Source: Kitasatospora sp. DSM 101779 (GTDB taxonomy: Bacteria > Actinomycetota > Actinomycetes > Streptomycetales > Streptomycetaceae). Taken from it: 64,000 nucleotides of DNA. How positions within the stretch are numbered: the stretch's first letter is position 1; each line of letters begins with the position of its first letter. The notes beneath the pieces are model-generated. The model saw nothing but the letters and a program-made list of their open reading frames with translations. It was not told the origin of the DNA and searched no databases. Of this stretch, positions 34,395-43,144 are shown one piece after another. Location: contig NZ_JAHTIK010000001.1 of NCBI RefSeq assembly GCF_025655475.1, positions 3,744,032-3,808,031 of the forward strand. Reading direction: 5' to 3'. The position numbers and the translations under genes are program-made.

Positions 34395-35737
34395 GGCTGT
34401 CCTCCCCCCGGCGCGGCCCTTCCGGTGCCTCCGCCGTCCTCGTCGTCCAGTGGTGCGTCGAGCGGCACGGTGCGGGTCCGCTGCCCGGTGTCGAAGTCGC
34501 CCCGCAGGCTCGGTCTGCGCGGGGCCGGCAGGGGCTGGGCCTTCGGCCCGTCCCGGCGTTCGAAGCCCTGGTTGGCGCGGATCACCGCCCACTCCATCTC
34601 GCCGCGGAAGGCCTCCAGGCTGCCGGGAGCGCCCGAGCCGCCGCCGCGGAGGGTGGGCCGCCTGGCCCGGACGGCGCGCAGCACGTCGTCGCTGAGACGG
34701 GTGAGCTCCTCGTCCTGCGCGGTGCTCTCCTCGTCCTGGGTGTTCCACGGTTCGAGGGTGGTGATCCAGGCCGGATTGCGTTGGTCGAGCCGGCGGACGG
34801 TCTCGCGCCGGCGGCCGTCGTAGAGGGCCCAGCGGTCGATCAGGACGATGCCGGGCGAGGTCGGCTCGGCGCCGCCGAGCAGCGCGGTGGCCTCGGTCTC
34901 GAACTCGTGGACGGAGGCCTGGAACCCCATGCTGCGGGCGACGTCCACGGCGTCGTCGGCGAGCGGGCGGCGGGACTCCGGGCGGTACGGCTGCCAGTCG
35001 GTGCGCCGTGCGCCGTAGAACTCGGGGCTGCGGCCGGGCGGTTGTTCGCCGCGCCGGTAGGAGTACACCGAGATCCGCAGGGTGTTGCCGGCCGGCTCGG
35101 TGCCGGCGAACGCGCTCGGCTGGTCCTCGAAGGCGGCCGGCCGAGAGAGCGGGATGATCGTGCGCTCGGCGACCTCGACGATGCGCTGGGCGAGCCGGTG
35201 GACGGCGAGTTCGTACTGGGCGCGGTACGCGGTGAGCTTCATCAGCGCGTACAGGCCCTCGGCGGCGTAGTCGGGCCCGAAGCTGCCGTGGTTGAACTGG
35301 AGTTCACTGGCGCAGCGGGGCAGCGTGTAGTGGTCCATGGCGACCCAGAGCACCGGGACGATGCCGCTGGTCACCTCGCCGTCCTGCCACCGCTGGTAGA
35401 CCGGACGCTGGCTGAATATGTGCCACTCCTGGCCGCAGGCATGGCTCTTGAAGTAGCGGGGCGAGTAGAGCGGCACGAAGACCCGGCAGGCGGCGAGCTC
35501 GCGGGAGAGGCGTTCGGCCCAGAACTGCCCCTGGTGCATGGACTGGTCCATGAAGCCGACCGGGACGCCCTCGGGGACGTCGGTCAGTTCGGTGATGGCC
35601 TCGCAGAGGTCGTCGTAGAGCTTGGCCACCCAGTGGTTGGGGTCGCCGGCCTTGCCGGTGGCACGCGGGGTGTGCGCGTAGCTGAGGAAGAAGTACGGCC
35701 GCGCGGCGTCCTTCCCCCATCCCGCCGGGCTGTTCAC
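34391..35737 (-). CDS. fxsC: FxsC: TIR-like protein of the FxSxx-COOH system
   Basis: The 448-residue protein has an N-terminal TIR-like domain (about 10-190). It contains PYFFLSYAHTP, GFMDQSMHQGQFWAERLSRELAACRVFVPLYSPRYFKSHACGQEWHIF. A middle region (about 230-330) with RISVYSYRR and VARSMGFQASVHEFE resembles the FxsC C-terminal family, and the tail is Arg/Pro-rich. I chose the GTG at 35737 because GGGGGAGG lies 5 bp upstream. The frame opens at 35764. Its stop overlaps the fxsT start (ATGA). The Glu that is catalytic in NADase TIRs corresponds in position to WAERL or QEWH, but this needs a structure-based check. Confidence 0.92.
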   Translation of the reverse strand: MNSPAGWGKDAARPYFFLSYAHTPRATGKAGDPNHWVAKLYDDLCEAITELTDVPEGVPVGFMDQSMHQGQFWAERLSRELAACRVFVPLYSPRYFKSHACGQEWHIFSQRPVYQRWQDGEVTSGIVPVLWVAMDHYTLPRCASELQFNHGSFGPDYAAEGLYALMKLTAYRAQYELAVHRLAQRIVEVAERTIIPLSRPAAFEDQPSAFAGTEPAGNTLRISVYSYRRGEQPPGRSPEFYGARRTDWQPYRPESRRPLADDAVDVARSMGFQASVHEFETEATALLGGAEPTSPGIVLIDRWALYDGRRRETVRRLDQRNPAWITTLEPWNTQDEESTAQDEELTRLSDDVLRAVRARRPTLRGGGSGAPGSLEAFRGEMEWAVIRANQGFERRDGPKAQPLPAPRRPSLRGDFDTGQRTRTVPLDAPLDDEDGGGTGRAAPGGGQP

Positions 35738-35784
35738 ACGCGCCTCCCCCGAGACCGTCCGCACCTCGACCCCCGAACGGGATC

Positions 35785-35805
35785 AGTCTAGGAAGGTGAC
35801 CTTCC
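35785..35805 (-). promoter_or_regulatory. Candidate promoter and operator of fxsC-fxsT
   Basis: A perfect palindrome GGAAGGTGACCTTCC (35791-35805) directly adjoins TAGACT (minus strand, 35790-35785), a good -10 hexamer. The 92-bp gap between the AAC(3) gene and fxsC thus has its own probable regulated promoter, in addition to read-through from fxsA. Confidence 0.55.
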
Positions 35806-35829
35806 CCGGCGGAACAGCGCGTGAACGTG

Positions 35830-36738
35830 TCAACGGGCGCATGTTTCGATGTAGTTGCGCGCCGCATCGACACCGGCGCGAACGGGTACCAGCCAGCACT
35901 CCGCGTCGCCGAGCGTGCCGCTGACGAGCCCGGCGACGGTCTTCTCCAGCACCGGGCCCATCGGCATGAAGTGCTCGTCGACCAGCTTGACGGCGTTGAA
36001 GTGCTCCCAGTGGTGCCCGCCGTCCCCGTCGGGCACCACGCAGCCGTAGACCTGCGAGGGCGGGTGCGGCAGCTGGTACTCGGCGAGGTGGAAGGCGGTG
36101 CAGCACCACACCGGCAGGCCGATCAGCAGCGCGCGGGCCTCCGGGTCGTCGTACAGCTTCTGGGTGGGCGAGTGCGGGCCGAGGTGGCTGTCCAGCCGGT
36201 GGCCGGCCATGAGTTCGACCGCCCGGCGGCCGACGGCGGTGAACGAGGTCTGCGGGTGGTCGCTGCGCACCGCCTTGTCGTGCGAGCGGACGTGCTCGGG
36301 GAACCAGCCGAGCACCGGCGAGGTGCGGGTGGTCGCCGGGTCGTACGGGGGCATCGCCCGCTTGTGCGCCGCCTCCTCCTCCAGCGTCATGCCGACGGTC
36401 AGCTCGCGGGCCAGCCGCGAGGTGTCGCTGTTCTCCGGGGAGGCGGTGTAGACGACCACCGTGCCGGTGTCAGGACCGACGGTCTCCAGCAGGGCGTCGA
36501 GCAGGGTGGCGGCGCCGTCGGCGAGCTCGCCGAGCCGCCGGAGCGAGGACTGCACCAGGACGGTGTCCCCCCGGCGCAGGCCCATCGCCCGGAGCTGGCG
36601 GCTCAGGTCGCCGACCGTCCAGGGGACGCGCTGCGGCCCGCCGACCGGCCGTTCGACCCGCTCGACCACCGGTGGCCCGCCGGCCACGGGGAGGGTCGGC
36701 GGTGCCGGCGTGCCCGGTTCGGCGACGGTGGTGGACAC
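35830..36738 (-). CDS. AAC(3)-family N-acetyltransferase-like protein of the fxs locus
   Basis: The 302-residue protein belongs to the aminoglycoside 3-N-acetyltransferase fold. Typical segments are LRAMGLRRGDTVLVQSSLRRLG, GPDTGTVVVYTASPENSD, ARTSPVLGWFPEHVRSHDKAVRSDHPQTSFTAVGRRA and AFHLAEYQ. AAC(3)-fold members with no resistance role are regular components of FxSxx-COOH loci. It may acylate the modified peptide or a related amine. The GTG start follows GGAGG. It lies 34 bp after fxsB. Confidence 0.9.
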   Translation of the reverse strand: MSTTVAEPGTPAPPTLPVAGGPPVVERVERPVGGPQRVPWTVGDLSRQLRAMGLRRGDTVLVQSSLRRLGELADGAATLLDALLETVGPDTGTVVVYTASPENSDTSRLARELTVGMTLEEEAAHKRAMPPYDPATTRTSPVLGWFPEHVRSHDKAVRSDHPQTSFTAVGRRAVELMAGHRLDSHLGPHSPTQKLYDDPEARALLIGLPVWCCTAFHLAEYQLPHPPSQVYGCVVPDGDGGHHWEHFNAVKLVDEHFMPMGPVLEKTVAGLVSGTLGDAECWLVPVRAGVDAARNYIETCAR

Positions 36739-36772
36739 GGCGGGGGTACCTCCTGACTGCGTGCGGCGGGCT

Positions 36773-39178
36773 TCAGCGGACGGCGGCGGGTGTGTCGGCG
36801 GTCCCGGCCCGGGCGGCGGCCTCGGCGGCGGCCCCGACCGGCACGGAGAGCCACGGGGTCACCGCGGCGCGCATACCGGCCACCAGGCGCTCGCCGAGCG
36901 GGGTCAGCGAGCCGGAGCCGGCGAGGTCCTCCACCGCGGTGGCGGTGTGCGCCCGCCAGCGGGCCAGCTGCAGCCGGGCGTGCTCGGCGGCCGCACCGGG
37001 CAGGCCGTCGTAGGTGCGCACCCGGCCGGCCCAGAACTCGGTCACCGCGAGGTGCGCGTAGGTGCCCTGGAGCAGGCCCTCCAGCGGACGCGGGTCGGGC
37101 CGCCACGGGGCGTGGTACAGCCGGTCGTCCGTGGGGTCGTACAGCGCGTGCCGGTCGAGCACCGCCCCCAGCTTGACGTGCTGGAACTCGTGGACCAGCA
37201 GCAGGGCGAGGATCGGTGCGGTGGCGGGCCGGGCGATGCCGACGGCGCCGAAGGCCTGCCGGGCGGCGGCGCTGACGTCGCGGCCGGGCGGACCGGGCCG
37301 CAGCGGGGTGACGGTGGACAGGCCCGCGGCGAGCCCCGGCACGTGCCCGGGCAGGTCGCGGCCGATGAGCTCCCAGGCCTCGCGCAGCGCGCCCGTCCAG
37401 CCGAGCAGTTCGTCCTCGGGGAGCCGGTCCGCGGCGGGCCACTGGTGGCTGTCGCGCTGCGGGTCGGTGTCCTCCAGGGCGAGAGTCCAGCCGGGCAGGG
37501 CGACCCGGCGGACGGGCTGCCAGGCGGTGCCGGCCGGGGTGTCCCGGTCGACCCGGACGCCGCGCACGGCGAAGCCCTCGGCGGTGCCGGTCAGCCGGGC
37601 CTCGCCCGTCCCGCCGACGACCAGTCGGCCGAGCGTGGGCAGGTGCACGGCGCCCACGCGGACGGGCACCGGCAGGTCCAGCTCCACCCCGGCGCGGATC
37701 GCGGCGGCGGCGGCCAGCTCGGCCAGCCCGCCGAGGTCGGCGCCCGGCTCCCCGCGCAGGCACCGGGCCGCCCAGGCCCGGGCGTACGGGTGGGCGAGGA
37801 CGGCGTCCAGGGCGTGCGGGGCGCGGCCGTCCAGCTCGGCGAGCAGCTGCCAGGCGTCCGGCCGGCCGTCCGCGAGGGCGGCCACCATGCGCCGGGTGAG
37901 GCCGAGTTGGGCGGCGGCGAGGGCTTCGACGGTGGCACGGTCGCCGTGGCCGGCGGCCAGCTGGTCGAACTGCTCCTCCGTCAGGTCGGGTTCGACGGGC
38001 ACGGCCTGGGCCGGCACGGTGACGGCCGGGCCGATGCGGTCGCGGACAGTGGTGATCAGGTGCATCAGGTCTCCGCAGAAGACCGAGGGGTTGGCGAAAC
38101 CGCTGCCGCCGGTGCGCCAGCGGTGTGCATAGAGGCCGCCGCCGCAGGAACGGACGACGGGGCAGCCGCGGCACTGCTCGGCCAGCCCGGCGAGGCCGGA
38201 CTGGCGCTCGCGCATGCCGGGGTGGTCGGCGACCCGGTCGAGGCTGTGCTCGAACACGGTGAAGCCGGTGGCCGGGGCGCCGTCGTAGGCGGTCTTGAGG
38301 CTGTCGGCCTGCTCGAAGCTGCCGTCGGTGTCGATCACCACCAGGTCGGCGGGGTCGAGGCCGAGGGACTCGGTGAGGCTGGAGCGGCCGCGCAGGGTGC
38401 GGTGGATCGAGTCGAAGGTCCGCACCGGCACCGGGCGCCCGTCGGCGGTCCACCGCTCGTGGATCGCGAGCAGCCAGTCGGCGTAGGGGTGCGGGCCGAG
38501 GCGCTCGGGCCGCGGGGGCGGGGTGTCCCAGGTGGCGTGCGGGAGCAGGAAGTCGATCCGCGGCGGTTCCAGGGCGGTGAGCGCCTCGTACACGGCGATC
38601 GGGTCGTTCTCGACGTCGATCGTGCAGAGCAGCCCGGCGTACAGGTGCCGGTACTCGGGGCGGCGCAGCAGCTCCAGGGCGGCGAGGACCTTGGCGTGGC
38701 TGGAGCGGCCGTCGGCGAAGCGGCGGTGCCGGTCGTTGGCCGCCCGGTCCCCGTCCAGGGAGACGCCGACCTTGATGCCGTACTCGGCGAAGAGATCGAG
38801 GAAAGCGCTGCTCAGCAGCACCGCGTTGGTGTGGATCCGCAGGTCGAGGGCGCAGCCGTCCGGCAGCGCCCGGTGGAGTTCCTCGGCGGCCCGGCGCAGC
38901 AGCGCCGGGCCGGCCAGCAGGGGTTCCCCGCCGTGCAGCACGACGTGCACGGCGGGCAGGGCGTGGGTGCGGGCGTGGTCGGCGATCCGGTCGGCCGTCC
39001 GGGCGAGGACCTCCCCCGTGACGGCCTTCGGCTTCCCCCGCCAGCTGGTGTCGGCGTGCTCGTAGACGTAGCAGTGGTCACAGGCAAGGTCGCAGCGACT
39101 GTGGACCTTCACCACGAACTGCGAGAACGGGACCACCGGCGCGGCAGCCGCGTCGTGCGGGCTGCCGGACGCTGCCAC
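36773..39178 (-). CDS. fxsB: FxsB: fused radical SAM/SPASM cyclophane synthase and HExxH domain
   Basis: The 801-residue protein starts with a radical SAM domain. The iron-sulfur motif CxxxCxxC is C29-DLA-C33-DH-C36, with GGEP at about residue 88 and a SPASM-type region CRGCPVVRSCGGG...FCGDL (about 335-375). The C-terminal half (about 450-801) contains HEFQH at 663-667, the HExxH domain, now known as an alpha-ketoglutarate/iron hydroxylase family. Fused enzymes of this kind are reported to form a three-residue cyclophane and hydroxylate a core residue. The expected substrate is the adjacent FxsA C-terminus (FNSSI). The start is a GTG 6 bp after the fxsA stop, so coupling is likely. Confidence 0.95.
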   Translation of the reverse strand: MAASGSPHDAAAAPVVPFSQFVVKVHSRCDLACDHCYVYEHADTSWRGKPKAVTGEVLARTADRIADHARTHALPAVHVVLHGGEPLLAGPALLRRAAEELHRALPDGCALDLRIHTNAVLLSSAFLDLFAEYGIKVGVSLDGDRAANDRHRRFADGRSSHAKVLAALELLRRPEYRHLYAGLLCTIDVENDPIAVYEALTALEPPRIDFLLPHATWDTPPPRPERLGPHPYADWLLAIHERWTADGRPVPVRTFDSIHRTLRGRSSLTESLGLDPADLVVIDTDGSFEQADSLKTAYDGAPATGFTVFEHSLDRVADHPGMRERQSGLAGLAEQCRGCPVVRSCGGGLYAHRWRTGGSGFANPSVFCGDLMHLITTVRDRIGPAVTVPAQAVPVEPDLTEEQFDQLAAGHGDRATVEALAAAQLGLTRRMVAALADGRPDAWQLLAELDGRAPHALDAVLAHPYARAWAARCLRGEPGADLGGLAELAAAAAIRAGVELDLPVPVRVGAVHLPTLGRLVVGGTGEARLTGTAEGFAVRGVRVDRDTPAGTAWQPVRRVALPGWTLALEDTDPQRDSHQWPAADRLPEDELLGWTGALREAWELIGRDLPGHVPGLAAGLSTVTPLRPGPPGRDVSAAARQAFGAVGIARPATAPILALLLVHEFQHVKLGAVLDRHALYDPTDDRLYHAPWRPDPRPLEGLLQGTYAHLAVTEFWAGRVRTYDGLPGAAAEHARLQLARWRAHTATAVEDLAGSGSLTPLGERLVAGMRAAVTPWLSVPVGAAAEAAARAGTADTPAAVR

Positions 39179-39184
39179 GCCCGG

Positions 39185-39367
39185 TCAGATGGACGAGTTG
39201 AACGCGGCCACGGCCACCTGGCCGGCATCCGCGCCGGGCAGCGCGCGGTGCAGCTGCGCGGTCAGTTCGTCCGATCCCAGAGCGGCGAGCGCGGCAAGGG
39301 AAGGCCGTGTGACGGCCTCCTCGGCGGACGCGTCGTCGACAGGCCGGGTGGCGAGTGCAGCGACCAT
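39185..39367 (-). CDS. fxsA: FxsA: FxSxx-COOH RiPP precursor peptide
   Basis: The 60-residue precursor has a leader rich in Ala, Leu and acidic residues (PSLAALAALGSDELTAQLHRALPG). Its C-terminus is AAFNSSI, so the last five residues are F-N-S-S-I, exactly the F-x-S-x-x-COOH pattern. FxsB should crosslink the Phe ring to the Ser of F-x-S to give a cyclophane. The gene is the first of the operon, directly before fxsB. There is no strong Shine-Dalgarno before the ATG. No protease or exporter gene is seen, so the mature product may stay intracellular. Confidence 0.95.
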   Translation of the reverse strand: MVAALATRPVDDASAEEAVTRPSLAALAALGSDELTAQLHRALPGADAGQVAVAAFNSSI

Positions 39368-39430
39368 GGGAAGTCTCGATTCTGCGAGATCAAAGCGCCA
39401 ATGGGGGAATACGGCAAGGCGAGACCCGAA

Positions 39431-39459
39431 ATGGCACCGCTCCGGTACGGTACGGTCAA
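39431..39459 (-). promoter_or_regulatory. Candidate fxsA promoter
   Basis: On the minus strand TTGACC (39459-39454) and TGCCAT (39436-39431) are separated by 17 bp, about 65 bp before the fxsA ATG. A tandem TACGG repeat (GGTACGGTACGG) lies at the -35 edge. The -10 is weak. Confidence 0.35.
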
Positions 39460-39470
39460 AGCTCCCGTCC

Positions 39471-39494
39471 GGCCCCGGGCCCGTGGCCCCGGGG
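39471..39494 (-). terminator. Imperfect hairpin between pdxH and fxsA
   Basis: GGCCCCGGG and CCCCGGGG-type arms flank CCGT. It could end the pdxH transcript before the fxs operon. One bulge makes it weaker than the other terminators here. Confidence 0.4.
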
Positions 39495-39602
39495 ACATTA
39501 TGCCCAACCAGAACGGGTTTGACGCGCTATCAGGGTTTCCTCTTGCTCCGAATCGGGTATACCGAACCGCTTCGGATGAGCCCGGCGCGACAGGATGCTC
39601 GA

Positions 39603-40304
39603 TCAGGGGCACAGTCGCTCGACGCGCCAGTCGCCGTCGCCCTCCGCGACGAAGATCAGACGGTCGTGGAGGCGGTTCTCCCTGCCCTGCCAGAACTCGA
39701 CCGTCTCCGGGACCACCCGGTAGCCGCCCCAGAAGGGGGGCACGGGGACGCCCTCGCCCTCGGGGTAGCGGGCGGCGAGGTCGGCGTAGCGCTGTTCCAG
39801 GACCTCGCGGCCGGCGACCGGGCTGGACTGCTCGCTGGCCCAGGCGCCGAGCTGGGAGCCGTGCGGCCGGGTGCGGAAGTAGGCGGCGGTCTCGTCCCGG
39901 CCGACCTTCTCGACGCGGCCGCAGACGATCACCTGGCGGGCCAGTTCGATCCACGGGAAGAGCAGAGCGGCCTGTGGGTTGACGGCGAGTTCGGCGCCCT
40001 TGCGGGAGCCGTAGTTGGTGTAGAAGACGAAGCCCCGCAGGTCGTACCCCTTGAGCAGCACGGTGCGCGAGCTGGGCCGGCCGGCCGCGTCCGCGGTGGA
40101 GAGCACCATGGCGTTGGGCTCGGCGACGCCCGCGTCGTCCGCCTCGTGGAACCATCTGGTGAACTGGGTCACCGGGTCGGCGGCCACGTCGCCCTCGGCC
40201 AGACCCTCGTGCTGGTAGTGCTTGCGCATGACGGCGAGGTCCGGGCCCGGCCGGGGTTCGGCCGGCGTGGTCAGGGCAGTCGGGGGTCGCTCCGCGGTAG
40301 GCAC
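39603..40304 (-). CDS. pdxH: Pyridoxamine 5'-phosphate oxidase PdxH
   Basis: The 233-residue protein is of full PdxH length. Conserved FMN/PLP-binding segments are visible: [56 protein letters not shown] and the C-terminal [10 protein letters not shown] followed by WRVERLCP. It oxidises pyridoxine or pyridoxamine 5'-phosphate to PLP with oxygen and FMN. serC, encoding a PLP enzyme, lies 1.5 kb away. It is divergent from the citrate synthase gene. Confidence 0.97.
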   Translation of the reverse strand: MPTAERPPTALTTPAEPRPGPDLAVMRKHYQHEGLAEGDVAADPVTQFTRWFHEADDAGVAEPNAMVLSTADAAGRPSSRTVLLKGYDLRGFVFYTNYGSRKGAELAVNPQAALLFPWIELARQVIVCGRVEKVGRDETAAYFRTRPHGSQLGAWASEQSSPVAGREVLEQRYADLAARYPEGEGVPVPPFWGGYRVVPETVEFWQGRENRLHDRLIFVAEGDGDWRVERLCP

Positions 40305-40628
40305 GGCAACATCATCCCGTACGACAAGCGTGGCGGGCTGCTACGTCCCGGCAAACCCCGGGGGGAGTTAAGGTGTCACGCCACCGCTTGGGCGGTGGCC
40401 GCCCCGGGAACCGTCCGCTATGGGCCGGTTTTCTCCCGGGTGTCCGCCGATGACGCCGGACGCCTGAGCGTTCGGGTGTCGCTTGGGGGAAACATCACCG
40501 TCGTGGTGTATGGCGCAATGCACGCCGTGCCTGCCAGGCTGACACCGAGTGCCAACCACCCACGGTCACCCGGCCCGCCGCACCACTCGCCGCGGCGCGC
40601 CGGATCGGATCACTGAAGGAGCCGTCTG
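40305..40628. promoter_or_regulatory. Divergent region pdxH / citrate synthase with a hairpin at 40380-40399
   Basis: A 324-bp non-coding region. A perfect 8-bp stem (GCCACCGC, loop TTGG, GCGGTGGC) lies at 40380-40399, in the middle, where it cannot be a terminator of either flanking gene. It may be an operator or an RNA leader structure for citrate synthase. No small gene is supported. Confidence 0.4.
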
Positions 40629-41729
40629 ATGTCCGACTTCGTACCCGGGCTCGAAGGTGTCGTCGCCTTCGAGAGCGAGATCGCCGAACCCGACCGTGAA
40701 GGCGGCGCCCTGCGCTACCGCGGCGTGGACATCGACGACCTGGTGGGCCACGTCTCCTTCGGCCATGTCTGGGGTCTGCTGGTCGACGGCAAGTTCAACC
40801 CCGGTCTGCCCGCCGCCGAGCCGTTCCCGATCCCGGTGCACTCCGGCGACATCCGGGTGGACGTACAGTCCGCCCTCGCCATGCTCGCGCCGGTCTGGGG
40901 CCTCAAGCCGCTGCTCGACATCTCCGCCGACCAGGCCCGCGACGACCTCGCTCGGGCCGCCGTGATGGCGCTGTCGTACGTCGCCCAGTCCGCCCGCGGC
41001 CAGGGCCTGCCGATGGTGCCGCAGCGCGAGATCGACAAGGCCGAGACGGTCGTCGAGCGGTTCATGATCCGCTGGCGCGGCGAGCCCGACCCGCGCCACG
41101 TCAAGGCCGTCGACGCCTACTGGACGTCCGCCGCCGAGCACGGCATGAACGCCTCCACCTTCACCGCCCGCGTCATCGCCTCCACCGGCGCCGACGTCGC
41201 GGCCGCGCTCTCCGGCGCGGTCGGCGCGATGTCCGGCCCCCTGCACGGCGGTGCGCCGTCCCGCGTGCTCGGCATGATCGAGGAGATCGAGCGCACCGGC
41301 GACGCGGTCGGCTACGTCAAGAAGGCGCTGGACAAGGGCGAGCGCCTGATGGGCTTCGGCCACCGCGTCTACCGCGCCGAGGACCCGCGGGCCCGCGTGC
41401 TGCGCCGCACCGCCAAGGAGCTCGGCGCCCCGCGCTTCGAGATCGCCGAGGCGCTGGAGAAGGCCGCGCTGGAGGAGCTGCACAACCGCCGCCCCGACCG
41501 CGTGCTCGCCACCAACGTGGAGTTCTGGGCCGCGATCATGCTGGACTTCGCCGAGGTCCCGGCGCACATGTTCACCTCGATGTTCACCTGTGCCCGCACC
41601 GCCGGCTGGTCGGCGCACATCCTGGAGCAGAAGCGCACCGGTCGCCTCGTGCGCCCCTCCGCGCGCTACGTCGGCCCGGGCCCGCGCAGCCCGCGCGAGG
41701 TCGAGGGCTACGACTCGATCGCACACTGA
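40629..41729 (+). CDS. Citrate synthase (citrate synthase 2 type)
   Basis: The 366-residue protein has the short bacterial citrate synthase length. Catalytic segments are GAMSGPLHGGAPSRVLGM (first His), MGFGHRVYRAEDPRA (second His) and VEFWAAIMLDFAEVPAHMFTSMFTCARTAGWSAHILEQ (Asp region). It condenses acetyl-CoA with oxaloacetate at the entry to the TCA cycle. Streptomyces carries more than one citrate synthase, and this resembles the secondary one next to pdxH. GAAGGAGCC precedes the ATG. Confidence 0.96.
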   Translation: MSDFVPGLEGVVAFESEIAEPDREGGALRYRGVDIDDLVGHVSFGHVWGLLVDGKFNPGLPAAEPFPIPVHSGDIRVDVQSALAMLAPVWGLKPLLDISADQARDDLARAAVMALSYVAQSARGQGLPMVPQREIDKAETVVERFMIRWRGEPDPRHVKAVDAYWTSAAEHGMNASTFTARVIASTGADVAAALSGAVGAMSGPLHGGAPSRVLGMIEEIERTGDAVGYVKKALDKGERLMGFGHRVYRAEDPRARVLRRTAKELGAPRFEIAEALEKAALEELHNRRPDRVLATNVEFWAAIMLDFAEVPAHMFTSMFTCARTAGWSAHILEQKRTGRLVRPSARYVGPGPRSPREVEGYDSIAH

Positions 41730-41740
41730 CGCTTCGCTCC

Positions 41741-41776
41741 TTCGGGCGGGTCCGGGCGCGCCCGGACCCGCCCGAA
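41741..41776 (+). terminator. Hairpin after citrate synthase
   Basis: A perfect 16-bp stem (TTCGGGCGGGTCCGGG) with a CGCG loop starts 11 bp past the stop codon. Confidence 0.92.
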
Positions 41777-41836
41777 CGGTGCGGAGATCACATCTCAGCG
41801 GGCGGACGTCCGCCCCCGCGCGACCATCCGGGGCAG

Positions 41837-42967
<1,131 letters not shown>

Positions 42968-42981
42968 CGGCTGCGACACAC

Positions 42982-43015
42982 CGAAGGGCCACCGCCTGCG
43001 GGCGGTGGCCCTTCG
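42982..43015 (+). terminator. Hairpin after serC
   Basis: A perfect 15-bp stem (CGAAGGGCCACCGCC) with loop TGCG starts 15 bp past the stop codon. Confidence 0.92.
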
Positions 43016-43045
43016 CCGTCCGGTGCCGGGCCGACCCGGCACCGG

Positions 43046-43135
43046 TCACTTCCCCACGAGCGCGCTGACGACCACCACCACGAGCAGCAGCACCAGTGCG
43101 CCGGTCACGATCCGCATGCGAGTCTTCGGGTCCAC
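43046..43135 (-). CDS. 29-residue single-TM membrane peptide
   Basis: This small gene starts at the GTG at 43135 and encodes a basic N-terminus (VDPKTRMRIVTG) followed by one hydrophobic helix of about 15 Val/Leu residues and a short GK end. TAACCT lies 6 bp before the GTG, so the mRNA is probably leaderless. This -10 overlaps the stop codon of the AraC-family gene. The positive-inside start and clean helix argue for a real membrane microprotein. Function unknown. Confidence 0.65.
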   Translation of the reverse strand: MDPKTRMRIVTGALVLLLVVVVVSALVGK

Positions 43136-43144
43136 GCTTCGAGG

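Noticed and set aside
30309..34823. 1504-codon plus-strand frame opposite fxsT
   Set aside because: It is the antisense of a long, clearly conserved coding region. Its translation is Gly/Val/Glu low-complexity with no domain pattern, as expected for antisense frames in high-GC DNA.
35830..36738. Aminoglycoside resistance gene
   Set aside because: The AAC(3) fold is clear, but position inside an fxs operon points to a peptide-linked or other role. Resistance cannot be claimed from the fold.
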